NCBI GenBank assembly: GCA_050692055.1 | Contig: JBOGTC010000149.1 | Span: 1 to 58,552, forward strand | Direction: 5' to 3' | Source of the DNA: JBOGTC01 sp050692055 | GTDB lineage: Bacteria; Chloroflexota; Limnocylindria; QHBO01 | Length of the DNA stretch: 58,552 nt | Shown: positions 33,394-42,031 of the stretch, in pieces | Layout: every line of letters begins with the position of its first letter | Position numbering within the stretch: position 1 is the first letter of the stretch | Translations under genes and position numbers: made by a program | The notes under the pieces: generated by a model | Seen by the model: only the letters and a program-made list of their open reading frames with translations | Databases searched by the model: none | Told to the model about the DNA's origin: nothing

Positions 33394-35924
33394 GGACCGA
33401 TGCTACCCGCATCGGCCGACGACGTGCCCGTCGCGCCGACCGGCCGCCAGGAGCTCGTGCCGGCTCGCGTGCGCACCGCGTATCGGAGGCCATCGCTGAT
33501 CACCTCCACGGTGCCGTGGAGGTCGGTCCGGAAGATGGCGACGCCGGGTCGCGCCTGGAGCGCGGCGATCACCTCCGGCGCCGGATGCCCGTGCTCGTTG
33601 TCGACTCCGGCAGAGATGACCGCGACCCCGGGACGGGCAGCGTCGAGGAGCGGCCCGGTCGTCGAGCTGGTGGAGCCGTGGTGCCCGACCTTGAGCAGGT
33701 CGACGCGCGGCACGCGCCCGCGTCCGACGAGCAGCCGCTCGACCGGCTCCTCGGCGTCGCCGGTCAGCAGCGCCGCAAACCTGCCGTGGCGCACGACGGC
33801 CACGACCGAGCCGTTGTTGATGTCGCCATCGGGGAGCGGGGAGGCCGCGTCAGCCTCGGAGGGATAGATGATCTCCACGCTCGTCGCCGGGTCGAGCGCG
33901 AGCACCTGGCCCGCGCGCGCGAAGGCGACGCTGGCGCCCGGCTCTCGCCGCGCGTCGGCGAGCAGACGGTCATAGGCGAGGTTCGCGTACGGAATGCCGG
34001 CGTGCACCACCAGCCGGACCCGAAAGCGCGCCAGCGCATCGATCAACCCGGCCACGTGATCCTGGTGCGGGTGGCTGAGCAGCAGCACGTCGATATCCCG
34101 GTCGTGGAAGGGCAGCGTTTCGCCGAGCCGGCGCAGCGTGAGCTCCGGGTCCGGACCGCCATCCACGAGCATCGTGCCTCCCGTTGGCGTGCGAACCAGC
34201 ACCGCGTCGCCCTGCCCGATGTCGAGGACGAAGACGTGCAGCCGGCCGTCCGGCAGCGAGCCCAGGGTAAGGACGCCGAGGATCGCGACCAGCCCGGCCA
34301 GCGCCCATCGCGGGTGGAGGACGCGATGCAGCCAGGTGGGCGGGCGCGGCCCCTCATGTCCACCAAGGCCGTGATGCGCCACGCGCAGGGGGACGTCCTC
34401 GCCGGGCTCACCCGCATCCCGGCCACCGGTTCGGGACCAGGCGGCGAGGGCGAGGATGGGGTACCACGCGGCCACCAGCGGCGTCGGGAGGCTCACATCG
34501 ACCGCGGCCAATGGCACCGAGGCCGCCGCGAGGCCCACCGCGATCATCGCGCGCAGCGTCAGCCACGCGGCACCACCCGCCAGCCAGGCGAGCGCGTCAC
34601 CGGCCAGGCCAAGCGGCAGGGTCGCCCAGGCCGCGCCGACCAGCGCCGCGATGGCGGAGGCGAGCATGGCGAGCGGCACGATGGGGACCACGAAGACGTT
34701 CGCCAGCGGCGCCACCAGCGAGAGTCGCTCGAAGTTGAGCAGGATGATCGGCAGGGTCGTGAGCTGCGCCGCCATCGTCAGCGCCACGGGCTCGCGCAGC
34801 CAGCCCGGCCACCTGCCGAGCCGGGCTTCGATCGCCGCCCCGAACCAGATCAGCCCGGCAGTGGCCAGCAGCGAGAGCTGAAAGCCGACATCCCACAGCA
34901 CCGGTGGCGCGGCGAGCAGCATGACCAGCGCGGCCAGGACGAGCGCGGACGTGGCGTGCGATCGTGAGCCGCTCAGGCGAGCCACGAGCATGGCGCCCGC
35001 CATGAGCCCGGCGCGGACGACGGATGGGCTGGCACCGGTCAGCAACACGTAGCCGCCGACCGAGACCACCGCCAGGCCGGCGGTCATCCAGCGGCCGCCG
35101 GGCCGCCGTTCGAGGGGTCGGATGAGCGCCATGATCAGCGCCGTGACGATGGCGATGTTCCAAACGGAGATGGCGACGACGTGGGTCAGCCCGGCATCAG
35201 CGAAGGCGTCGTTGACCTCCGGCGCGATCGAGCTGCGGACACCCAGCAGGATGCCCGCGCCGAGAGCGGCCTCGGGCTCGGGGACGAGGGAGTTGAGCCC
35301 GTCCAGAAGCGAGCCGCGGATCCCGGCAATCGCGGCTCTTGGCCCGACCCGCCCCTGGGCGGATTCCGCGGCAAAGGCGCGGGCGATGGCGCCGATGCCC
35401 TGCCGCGCGAGATACTCCCGGTACGCGAAGCCGTCGAAGTCGCGCGGCGCCTCGAGCGTGGCCTCGATCGCCAGCCGGTCGCCGCTCCCGGCATCGATCC
35501 CGCGCGGCAGCCAGACGAGGAGCCGGCCTCGCACCTCGCGCGCGAGGCCGTCGTCGACCACGGTGAGCTCGTCGAGGACGAGCTGCAGCCGGTCTGCCTT
35601 CGGCCTTGGATCGTCCACGACCGTGCCCACGAGCCGGTGCTGCGTTCGATCGACGAGGGCCAGGACGCTGTCGGGTCCCGACGCGAGCGCAGTCCCGTCG
35701 GCTCGCCAGGCGCCAGTGGCGCAGGCCGCGCATGCCACGCCCACGAGCAGCGCACCACCGCCGATCCGTCCGCGGTCGGCGCCTAGGGCGGTGAGCAACG
35801 CGATGACGGCGACGACCGCCATCGGTGCGGCCAGCTTGCCGCCGGGCAGGCCCGCATCGGCCAGCAGAATCCCGCCAGCGACTCCTGCCAGCGCGGCAAC
35901 GGTGAGAAGGCGACCGGCGCCCAC
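33009..35924 (-). CDS. comEC: ComEC/Rec2 DNA-internalisation channel protein
   Basis: 971 codons to the first in-frame stop, longer than usual (about 700-800). It has a DUF4131-like N-terminus, a Competence domain (transmembrane region about 230-500) and a metallo-beta-lactamase-like domain with LLLSHPHQDHVAGLIDAL and VDLLKVGHHGSTSSTT. It moves single-stranded DNA across the membrane in natural transformation. The recognisable part ends near 33430-33540; the last 128 codons (Ser/Trp/Arg-rich) read out of frame through the HD gene and may be an artefact or a true overlap. GTG start 35924 follows comEA by 11 bp. Confidence 0.9.
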   Translation of the reverse strand: MGAGRLLTVAALAGVAGGILLADAGLPGGKLAAPMAVVAVIALLTALGADRGRIGGGALLVGVACAACATGAWRADGTALASGPDSVLALVDRTQHRLVGTVVDDPRPKADRLQLVLDELTVVDDGLAREVRGRLLVWLPRGIDAGSGDRLAIEATLEAPRDFDGFAYREYLARQGIGAIARAFAAESAQGRVGPRAAIAGIRGSLLDGLNSLVPEPEAALGAGILLGVRSSIAPEVNDAFADAGLTHVVAISVWNIAIVTALIMALIRPLERRPGGRWMTAGLAVVSVGGYVLLTGASPSVVRAGLMAGAMLVARLSGSRSHATSALVLAALVMLLAAPPVLWDVGFQLSLLATAGLIWFGAAIEARLGRWPGWLREPVALTMAAQLTTLPIILLNFERLSLVAPLANVFVVPIVPLAMLASAIAALVGAAWATLPLGLAGDALAWLAGGAAWLTLRAMIAVGLAAASVPLAAVDVSLPTPLVAAWYPILALAAWSRTGGRDAGEPGEDVPLRVAHHGLGGHEGPRPPTWLHRVLHPRWALAGLVAILGVLTLGSLPDGRLHVFVLDIGQGDAVLVRTPTGGTMLVDGGPDPELTLRRLGETLPFHDRDIDVLLLSHPHQDHVAGLIDALARFRVRLVVHAGIPYANLAYDRLLADARREPGASVAFARAGQVLALDPATSVEIIYPSEADAASPLPDGDINNGSVVAVVRHGRFAALLTGDAEEPVERLLVGRGRVPRVDLLKVGHHGSTSSTTGPLLDAARPGVAVISAGVDNEHGHPAPEVIAALQARPGVAIFRTDLHGTVEVISDGLRYAVRTRAGTSSWRPVGATGTSSADAGSIGPWPSPTSSARASCSPSSSCPPASWFTPRASGAWPARLLAWWRGPVSRSRSTSWERLRCCTTSTSRRSAATVASTAWSARGHSRSSATRSSPCRSPPIRSAPCSTTIASRSAGRRCLSPWPIATWRRSS

Positions 35925-35934
35925 CGTGCGAAGC

Positions 35935-36597
35935 TCAGCCTGCGGTGGCGAGGTCCCGGATATCCTCCAGCTGTCCCCGGTTCATCACGCCACGCTCCAC
36001 CGCCTCCTCGAGCGAGGAGAACGGCGTTTCCTGCCTGGCGGCGACGATCTTCTGGACCGTGACCGGACCGATGCCGGGCAGCGAGTCGAGCTCCTCGGGC
36101 GTGGCGGTGTTGAGGTTGACCGGGCCGCCGGCCGCTGCTCCGCCCGAGCTGGCCCCCGGCTGCGCAGGGTCGTCCGGCGAGCCGGCCGCCGCCGCGTCAC
36201 CAATGAGCGGAACGTAGACCTGCTCCCCGTCGCTGAGCGGCTGGGCCAGGTTGAGCTGCGATGCGGCCGCGCGCAGATCCACCTGTGGGCCGTAGCCGCC
36301 GGCCGCGGCGATCGCGTCGGCGATCCGCGCGCCGGCAGGCAGGCGCTGGATTCCCGGCCGCGCGACGCCGCCTTCGACGTCCACCACGATCATGGACGGC
36401 GCGGCCGGTGACGGCGAGCGCCCTGCTTCGAGACGCTCGGCCGCCGGCGTGGCACCGGGCATGCCCGGGCTTGCGATCAGGAGGCTGGCCGGATCGTCAG
36501 CGTCGGACGGCGCCAGGAGGATCCACACGGCCGCGATGGCCAGGATGAGGGCGCCGCCGACGGCGGCGGCAAGGATGCGCTCGGACTGGGACACCAT
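35935..36597 (-). CDS. comEA: ComEA DNA receptor
   Basis: 220 residues from ATG 36597. A single transmembrane anchor (AAAVGGALILAIAAVWILL) is followed by a Pro/Ala linker, a SLBB domain (MIVVDVEGGVARPGIQRLPA) and a C-terminal helix-hairpin-helix module (VNLNTATPEELDSLPGIGPV). It binds double-stranded DNA at the surface and hands it to ComEC. An in-frame upstream start would put a Pro/Arg-rich stretch before the anchor and was rejected. Confidence 0.9.
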   Translation of the reverse strand: MVSQSERILAAAVGGALILAIAAVWILLAPSDADDPASLLIASPGMPGATPAAERLEAGRSPSPAAPSMIVVDVEGGVARPGIQRLPAGARIADAIAAAGGYGPQVDLRAAASQLNLAQPLSDGEQVYVPLIGDAAAAGSPDDPAQPGASSGGAAAGGPVNLNTATPEELDSLPGIGPVTVQKIVAARQETPFSSLEEAVERGVMNRGQLEDIRDLATAG

Positions 36598-36758
36598 CGG
36601 CCTCCCGCTACGGAGGCGAGGCGGTCGCAAGTCAGGTGCTGCGTCCGAAGCCCGGCGCCCGGGCACTCGACGCCGGGCTCCGGAAGCAGGAGCCGCAGGC
36701 TAGCGCATGGGCGCTTACTGGCCGCTTACGCGCCGGTTGCGGGGATCAGGAGCACGGA

Positions 36759-39260
36759 TCAATCGCGTGGCGTGACGACGTTCACCAGCTTGCCGGGGAT
36801 CTGGATGACGCGGCGCGGAGCACGGCCGCCGAGGTGGGCCTGGACCCGCTCCGAGGCGAGCGCCATGCGTTCGATCTCGTCCGCAGGAGTGTCCGGCGTG
36901 ACGATCAGCCGATCACGGAGCTTGCCGTCGACCTGTACCGGCAGCTCAATGGTGTCAACGGCGGCCAGCTCCGCATCCGCCGCCGGCCACGACTGCCGGT
37001 GGACGCTGTAGCCGTGGCCGCGCCGCTCCCACAGCTCCTCCGCGATGTGCGGGGTCACCGGCGCCATGAGCACCAGCAGGGTATCGACCGCCTCCGCGTA
37101 CGCCTCGCCGCCGGCCACGCCGGCCTCGCGCTCGCGGATGATCGCGTTCGTCAGCTCCATGAGCTTGGCGATGGCGGTGTTGAAGCGGAAGCCCTCGAAG
37201 TCGTCGGTGACCGCCGCGATGGTGGTGTGGGTCGCGCGACGCAGCGCCCGCTCCAGCTCCTCGCCCTGGGTGCCGCTGGAGGCCGTCGAGGCCGGTTGCG
37301 CGGCACCCCAGACGCGGGCCAGCCAGCGGTGGATGCCTTCGATCCCGGTCGGGTTCCAGGGTCCTCCCTGGTCCCAGGGGCCGATGAACATCAGGAACGC
37401 CCGCACCGTGTCCGAGCCGTAGCGCGCAGTGAGCTCGTCGGGCGCCTGCACGTTGCCGCGTGACTTGCTCATGCGGTTGTGGTCGGCACCCAGGATCTGT
37501 CCCTGGTTGCGCAGGGCAAGGAACGGCTCGTCGAAGGCCACCAGTCCGATGTCGCGCAACGCCTTGACGAAGAACCGCGCATACAGCAGGTGCATGACCG
37601 CATGCTCTGCGCCGCCGGTGTACAGGTTCACCGGCATCCAGTGACGAGCGCGCTCCGGATCCCAGGCTTGCTCGTCGTCGTGCGGTGAGCAGAAGCGCAG
37701 GAAGTACCACGCGGAGTCGACGAAGGTGTCCATGGTGTCGGTCTCGCGCCGCGCCGGCCCGTCACAGACCGGGCACCTGGCAGCCAGCCACTCGGCGTGC
37801 GACTGCAGGGGGCTGACGCCGGTCGGCGCGAAGTCGACGTCGGCCGGCAGGCGGACCGGCAGCTGGTCCTCGGGCACCGGCTGTGCGCCGTGCTGGTCGC
37901 AGTAGATGATCGGGATCGGTGGGCCCCAGTAGCGCTGGCGGCTCACCAGCCAGTCCCGGATGCGGTAGCTGACCGCCGGCTGCCCGAGCCCGAGATCGGC
38001 CAGCTGCTGAGTGATCGCGGGGATTGCCTCGCTGGCCGGCATGCCGGAGAACTCGCCGGATTCGACCAGGACCTCGTCGCCACTGTGCGCCACGAACGCC
38101 TCGCCATCTGGCGGCTCTTCGCCGCGCGGGACGACGACGTAGCGGATCGGCAGCTCGAACTGCAGCGCGAACTCATAGTCGCGCTCGTCGTGGGCCGGCA
38201 CCGCCATGATCGCCCCGGTTCCGTAGCCGGGCAGGACGTAGTCGGCGATCCAGATCGGGATCCGCTCCTGCGTCATGGGGTTGGTCGCATGGGCACCGAC
38301 GAAGACGCCGGTCTTCTCCCGATCGGTGGAGAGACGCTCGATCTCCGTCTCGCGGCGCGCGCGGGCGACGTAGGCCTCCACCTCGGCGCGCTGCGCATCG
38401 GTCGTCAGGACCGATACCAACGGGTGCTCCGGCGCCAGGACCATGAAGGTCGCACCGAAGACCGTATCGGGGCGCGTGGTGAAGACCCGGATGCGGTCCT
38501 CGCCGCCGCCCGGCAGCACGACCGGGAAGTCGATCTCGGCGCCTTCCGAGCGGCCGATCCAGTTCGTCTGCATCAGCTTGATCGGCTCGGGCCAGTCGAG
38601 CCCCGCGATGCTCGCCAGCAGCTCGTCGGCGTAGCGCGTGATGGCGAAGAACCACTGCTCCAGGTCGCGCTTGACAACCGGCGTGTCGCAGCGCCAGCAA
38701 CGCCGATCGGCCCCCAGGACCTGCTCACGGGCCAGCACGACCTGGTCCTTGGGGCACCAGTCGACCGGCGCCATCGATCGGTACGCCAGGCCGGCTCGGT
38801 ACAGCTGCAGGAAGAGCCACTGCGTCCAGCGGTAGTACTCCGGATCGCTGGTCGCCAGGTCGCGTGTCCAATCGAAGCTGCACCCGGTCGTGCGGAACTG
38901 CTCACGCATCCGCTGGATGTTGGCGTGGGTCCATTCGGCGGGGTGGATCCCGCGGTCGATGGCGGCGTTCTCGGCCGGCAGCCCGAAGCTGTCGAAGCCC
39001 ATCGGGAACATGACGTTGAGCCCCTGCATGCGCCGCATGCGGGCGACGATGTCGGGGCCGGTCACGGCGTACCAGTGGCCGACGTGGAGGTCGCCCGAGG
39101 TGTACGGGTACATGGTCAGCAGGTAGTGCTTGTCTCGCGGATCGGCGTCATCGGCCACGTAGAGCCGATCGCGCTCCCAGCGATCGCGCCACTTCGCCTC
39201 GAAGGAGGCAGGGTCGAAGCGCCCGGCGCGTGTCGCGCGGGTCGGGGTTTGCGTGGACAT
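36759..39260 (-). CDS. leuS: Leucyl-tRNA synthetase
   Basis: 833 residues, the normal class Ia LeuRS size. HIGH-type motif HVGHWYAV near residue 55 and RMSKSRGNV (KMSKS) in the C-terminal half; a CP1 editing domain lies between, and the anticodon-binding/C-terminal domains follow. It charges tRNA-Leu. It is the third minus-strand gene downstream of a leucine-type T-box, and its own 190-nt leader is unusually structured. Confidence 0.96.
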   Translation of the reverse strand: MSTQTPTRATRAGRFDPASFEAKWRDRWERDRLYVADDADPRDKHYLLTMYPYTSGDLHVGHWYAVTGPDIVARMRRMQGLNVMFPMGFDSFGLPAENAAIDRGIHPAEWTHANIQRMREQFRTTGCSFDWTRDLATSDPEYYRWTQWLFLQLYRAGLAYRSMAPVDWCPKDQVVLAREQVLGADRRCWRCDTPVVKRDLEQWFFAITRYADELLASIAGLDWPEPIKLMQTNWIGRSEGAEIDFPVVLPGGGEDRIRVFTTRPDTVFGATFMVLAPEHPLVSVLTTDAQRAEVEAYVARARRETEIERLSTDREKTGVFVGAHATNPMTQERIPIWIADYVLPGYGTGAIMAVPAHDERDYEFALQFELPIRYVVVPRGEEPPDGEAFVAHSGDEVLVESGEFSGMPASEAIPAITQQLADLGLGQPAVSYRIRDWLVSRQRYWGPPIPIIYCDQHGAQPVPEDQLPVRLPADVDFAPTGVSPLQSHAEWLAARCPVCDGPARRETDTMDTFVDSAWYFLRFCSPHDDEQAWDPERARHWMPVNLYTGGAEHAVMHLLYARFFVKALRDIGLVAFDEPFLALRNQGQILGADHNRMSKSRGNVQAPDELTARYGSDTVRAFLMFIGPWDQGGPWNPTGIEGIHRWLARVWGAAQPASTASSGTQGEELERALRRATHTTIAAVTDDFEGFRFNTAIAKLMELTNAIIREREAGVAGGEAYAEAVDTLLVLMAPVTPHIAEELWERRGHGYSVHRQSWPAADAELAAVDTIELPVQVDGKLRDRLIVTPDTPADEIERMALASERVQAHLGGRAPRRVIQIPGKLVNVVTPRD

Positions 39261-39453
39261 CAGCGCCCTTCCTCGGCCGCGATTCCGCGTATCAGCAATG
39301 GGATTACTGCTGTGCCAGGATGCGAACCCGGATGCGCTGCGGCGATCCGGGTTCCACGCTCAGCGCCCCTGGCGCGAGGCGCCTCGGGACCCGAAACGGC
39401 ATCGATCCACGGCGTACCAGTCACCACATGACTGGGACGCGAAAAGCGTCGCG
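39261..39453 (-). promoter_or_regulatory. Structured leader of leuS
   Basis: Three perfect hairpins read on the minus strand: 39436-39455 (7 bp, overlapping the methyltransferase stop), 39417-39435 (CCAGTCA/TGACTGG) and 39324-39354 (10 bp, GAACCCGGAT/ATCCGGGTTC). AGCGTGGAACCCGG at 39347-39360 recalls a T-box sequence but differs at three of fourteen positions, and no stem I motif was found. Confidence 0.4.
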
Positions 39454-40260
39454 TCATCGGTCCTTCCTTCGTGCGGTCCACAGGTCTACGCGGTACGGGA
39501 TCGCGAGTGGCCGTCCGCTGGTCTCGTGGCGCGCCAGCAGCTCGACGAGCTGGGCACGAAACGCCTCCTGAGCGTCGGACCGCAACGCGCGGACGTAGGA
39601 CGCGGTGAAGGCCATTCCGACGAACTCGTCAGCGGTCATCGTCAGGTCGTGCTGGATCTCGGTCAGCGCCAGCCCATCGAAGGAGCTGACGCCGTCGAAA
39701 GCGCTGCGCGTCGCATCGCGGCCGGTCGCCCATCCGGCCTGCAGGTAGCGGCCCGTCTCGCCGTCGCCGAAGTGGTGCTCCAGGAGCTGGTGGTACTCGG
39801 CGACCAACGGCGAGCGGCTCGCGTCTCGCACGTTCCAAAAGAGGGCGATTCCTCCGCGCGGCCGCACGATGCGCGCCATCTCGACCACTGCGCGTGGCCT
39901 GTCAAACCAGTGAAACGCCTGGGCCGCCGTCGCGAGGTCGACCGACGCCGGGTCGAGGCCGGTCTCCTCGGCGCTCGCTTGCCGTGTCGCCACCGGCAGT
40001 CCGTCGCTGCTGGCCCGGGCGCGCAGGACGTCGAGCATCGGCTCTCCCGGCTCGACGGCGGTGACCTGCCAGCCTCGCTCGGCCATGGCCAGCGCCGCCC
40101 GACCGGTACCGGCGCCCAGGTCAGCGACCGTCGGCTGGTGGGGCAGGCCCAGACGCTTGGCGATCTCGTCGAAGAGCGCGTCCGGATAGCCCGGCCGGTA
40201 GCGGTCGTACTCCGGCGCCCAGGCGTCGAAGCTGCGGGCGCGTGCGGCGGTGGACGTCAT
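39454..40260 (-). CDS. Class I SAM-dependent methyltransferase
   Basis: 268 residues from ATG 40260. Motif I VADLGAGTGRAALAMAERG binds SAM; FHWFDRPRAVVEMARIVRP and GGIALFWNVRD are post-I motifs of the Methyltransf_11/25 group. The substrate is unknown; it resembles stand-alone small-molecule methylases. A 19-codon in-frame extension upstream is rich in Arg/Pro and was not included. It lies between the GNAT gene and leuS on the same strand, so it may be in a leucine T-box-controlled transcript. Confidence 0.82.
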   Translation of the reverse strand: MTSTAARARSFDAWAPEYDRYRPGYPDALFDEIAKRLGLPHQPTVADLGAGTGRAALAMAERGWQVTAVEPGEPMLDVLRARASSDGLPVATRQASAEETGLDPASVDLATAAQAFHWFDRPRAVVEMARIVRPRGGIALFWNVRDASRSPLVAEYHQLLEHHFGDGETGRYLQAGWATGRDATRSAFDGVSSFDGLALTEIQHDLTMTADEFVGMAFTASYVRALRSDAQEAFRAQLVELLARHETSGRPLAIPYRVDLWTARRKDR

Positions 40261-40310
40261 CGGACCGCCGCGCAATCGTGCGATGGGCGTGGGCCGTGAC
40301 CTCCGCCCCC

Positions 40311-40449
40311 ATTGCATGAGGTGGAGCTAACGGCGAGGAAGAGCCGCTCAATGGGCTCATCTTCCCCGCTGGTTGCATGGGGTGAAGGAGACGGTGAAGC
40401 AGGCGGCTGAATCGGCCTCTTCTTCCCCGATACCTCCACCTGGTGCAAC
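40311..40449. repeat. Family 2 nested-palindrome repeat
   Basis: 139 bp with four half-sites: TTGCATGAGGTGGAGCTAAC forward, CTTCCCCGCTGGTTGCAT inverted, GGTGAAGGAGACGGTGAAG forward and CTTCTTCCCCGATACCTCC inverted, ending TGGTGCAAC. The copy at 57636-57769 has the same order. Confidence 0.8.
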
Positions 40450-40531
40450 CCGCCCAGTCCACCCGCAACCTCGGGTTTCGGCCACCCGGTCGGGAGCGCC
40501 GTCTGATGCCGAGGGAACTGCGCCGAGCTGT

Positions 40532-41092
40532 TCACGGGTTGACCGCCTCAGCGGCGAACCACGCCATCAGGAGCTCGTCGCGATAGTTGTCGCCAGACCG
40601 ATATTGCTGCCGCCGCACGCCCTCGCGCTCGAAGCCGGCCTGCTCGTAGACGGCGATGGCGCGCGCGTTGTCCGGAAAGACGCCCAACGCCAGCTTGCGC
40701 AGGCCGTGCTCGCGCGCCCAGTCCTGGGCGCCGGCGACCAGCGCCTTGCCGATGCCGATGTCGCGCCACTCCCTTGCGACGCAGATGGAGAGCGTGCCGA
40801 TATGGCCCGTCGTCTGGTTGCGGTCGACGCTGACCAGCACGTTGCCGACGACCTCGCCCGCGCTCTCGGCCACGAGCGCCAGGTGCTCCTCGCCGCGGAT
40901 CAGCTCCGCGATCCAGAACGCCTCTGACGGCTCGCTACCCGCACCGGGCGTGGTGATCAACCAGCGACCCTCAGCGCGGACCGCGCCGAAGAGGCGGGCC
41001 AGCGCGCGCCCGTCGGTGGGTCGTGCGGGGCGCAGCAGCCAGCGCCGGCCGTCGGTGGCCGTCCGGGGTTCACTCGCGCCGGTCGCGATCAA
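40532..41092 (-). CDS. GNAT-family N-acetyltransferase
   Basis: 186 residues from TTG 41092, preceded by GGAG. The GNAT motif A (ICVAREWRDIGIGKALV, with the R/Q-x-x-G-x-G/A loop) and motif B (GLRKLALGVFPDNARAIAVY) are clear; the C-terminus YRSGDNYRDELLMAWF matches RimL/YhhY-like acetyltransferases. Substrate unknown. Immediately downstream of a T-box leader and its terminator, it is the direct regulatory target. The relation between leucine supply and this enzyme is unexplained. Confidence 0.82.
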   Translation of the reverse strand: MIATGASEPRTATDGRRWLLRPARPTDGRALARLFGAVRAEGRWLITTPGAGSEPSEAFWIAELIRGEEHLALVAESAGEVVGNVLVSVDRNQTTGHIGTLSICVAREWRDIGIGKALVAGAQDWAREHGLRKLALGVFPDNARAIAVYEQAGFEREGVRRQQYRSGDNYRDELLMAWFAAEAVNP

Positions 41093-41105
41093 CGTGCTGC
41101 TCCGG

Positions 41106-41145
41106 AAGACAACAAAGCCCCTCCGCCGTCAGGACGAAGGGGGAC
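41106..41145 (-). terminator. Intrinsic terminator of the T-box leader
   Basis: On the minus strand, CCCCTTCGTC and GGCGGAGGGG form a 10-bp stem (two G-U pairs) with loop CTGAC, followed by CTTTGTTGTCTT. Placed as expected after the T-box sequence and before the GNAT gene. Confidence 0.75.
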
Positions 41146-41182
41146 GAATCTTCGCGGTACCACCTGAGCTTGACCGATGAGA

Positions 41183-41258
41183 TGGTGGAGCTGGGGGGAC
41201 TCGAACCCCCGACCCCCTGCATGCCATGCAGGTGCTCTCCCAGCTGAGCTACAACCCC
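41183..41258 (-). tRNA. tRNA-Ala (anticodon GGC), CCA encoded
   Basis: 76 nt on the minus strand starting GGGGTTGTAGCTC and ending CAGCTCCACCA. Acceptor stem GGGGTTG/CAGCTCC, anticodon loop ATGGCAT, T loop GGTTCGAGTCC. All stems pair. It lies inside the loop of stem III of the T-box leader. Confidence 0.95.
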
Positions 41259-41453
41259 ACGATACGTCGGTCCACTCGTTGGCGTTCGTATCGGAGGGCC
41301 ACTCCGGTCGGGCTCAGGGCTCGTCGCCGCGCCGTTCGCCCGGCTGCTCGGCGGGTGAGGTTCCGCGCTCCTCGTCGCCGGCTTGCACCGGTCCCGGCTC
41401 GCTGCTCACGAGGCGCAGCGCGTACTGCTCCCGCGTCGTCGCGTTCGAGATCG

Positions 41454-41459
41454 AGGATA
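41454..41459 (-). promoter_or_regulatory. Putative -10 box of the T-box / tRNA-Ala transcript
   Basis: TATCCT on the minus strand, about 20 nt before the base of stem I. No clear -35 hexamer was found. Confidence 0.35.
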
Positions 41460-41529
41460 GCACAGGCGTGCGACTGTGGCGCCTGTGAGGCCGAGCAGGG
41501 AACGCGGCGCGAAACGTTCACTTAGGCCT

Positions 41530-41982
41530 TCATCCGTCGGCGAGGAACCGGGTTGCCAGCCGCTCGAGACTGGCCTGGATGTCGCCGGCCGCGGCCGAGG
41601 CGACCATCGGCTCCATGAAGGCGGTCATGCCCGAGCCGCGGATCTCCATCGTGAACGTCAGGCTCGTCGCCGCACCATCGTTCGCGGGAGCAAGCTCGAG
41701 CAGTGCAGTCGCGCCGATGCCGCTGACCGTCGATTCGATCGCGAGCCGTCGAGGCGGATCATGCTGGGTGATGGTGAGCGGGGCCTCGATGCGCTGACCC
41801 ATCAGCTGGCGCACGAGGTGGGCCGTGGAGCCGACGCCGATCGGGCCGTCCGACGTTCGGCGCGCGCTCGTCACGCCGCTCTGCCAGTCCGCGAGGTTGT
41901 CGAGATCGGCGAGGTAGGCAAAGAGCTCGGCCGGCGCCGCGGCGATCACCGAGCTGCGTTGAACGCGCTGCATGCTGCGCAT
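41530..41982 (-). CDS. SRPBCC/START-like polyketide-cyclase-type protein
   Basis: 150 residues from ATG 41982 (ATG 41973 is an equally plausible start). The SRPBCC helix-grip fold is visible: RSSVIAAAPAELFAYLADLD at the start, GVGSTAHLVRQLMGQRIEAP and the long C-terminal helix GDIQASLERLATRFLADG. These proteins bind hydrophobic ligands or act in membrane-associated biosynthesis. The ORF extends another 130 codons upstream, in Ser/Arg-rich non-coding-like frame overlapping the YndJ-like gene, which was rejected. Divergent from that gene. Confidence 0.75.
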   Translation of the reverse strand: MRSMQRVQRSSVIAAAPAELFAYLADLDNLADWQSGVTSARRTSDGPIGVGSTAHLVRQLMGQRIEAPLTITQHDPPRRLAIESTVSGIGATALLELAPANDGAATSLTFTMEIRGSGMTAFMEPMVASAAAGDIQASLERLATRFLADG

Positions 41983-42015
41983 GGTATGCCGCGCCGTCTG
42001 CCCGCACACTCGCGA

Positions 42016-42021
42016 TATAAT
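42016..42021 (+). promoter_or_regulatory. Consensus -10 box TATAAT before the YndJ-like gene
   Basis: TATAAT ends 11 bp before ATG 42032, so the mRNA is predicted to be nearly leaderless. No good -35 was seen. Confidence 0.55.
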
Positions 42022-42031
42022 GCTACCTGAG

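Larger units (their letters stand above)
41106..41434 (-). promoter_or_regulatory. Leucine-type T-box leader interrupted by tRNA-Ala
   Basis: Stem I runs 41434 to 41351 (minus strand): base GCGGG/CCCGC, specifier-loop 5' strand AGCAGTA, and distal loop GGTGCAAGCC (41389-41380). The specifier loop GAAC-CUC-A puts codon CUC (Leu) at 41359-41357. The T-box sequence AGGTGGTACCGCGA (41165-41152) has TGGT complementary to the ACCA end of an A73 tRNA. A 6-bp stem III (GACCGA 41272-41267 / TCGGTC 41177-41172) encloses tRNA-Ala in its loop. A TATCCT -10-like box lies at 41454-41459. Confidence 0.75.

Noticed and set aside
39347..39360. T-box call for the leuS leader
   Set aside because: AGCGTGGAACCCGG differs from the T-box sequence at three positions, and no stem I or specifier loop could be found. 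Kept only as a structured leader.
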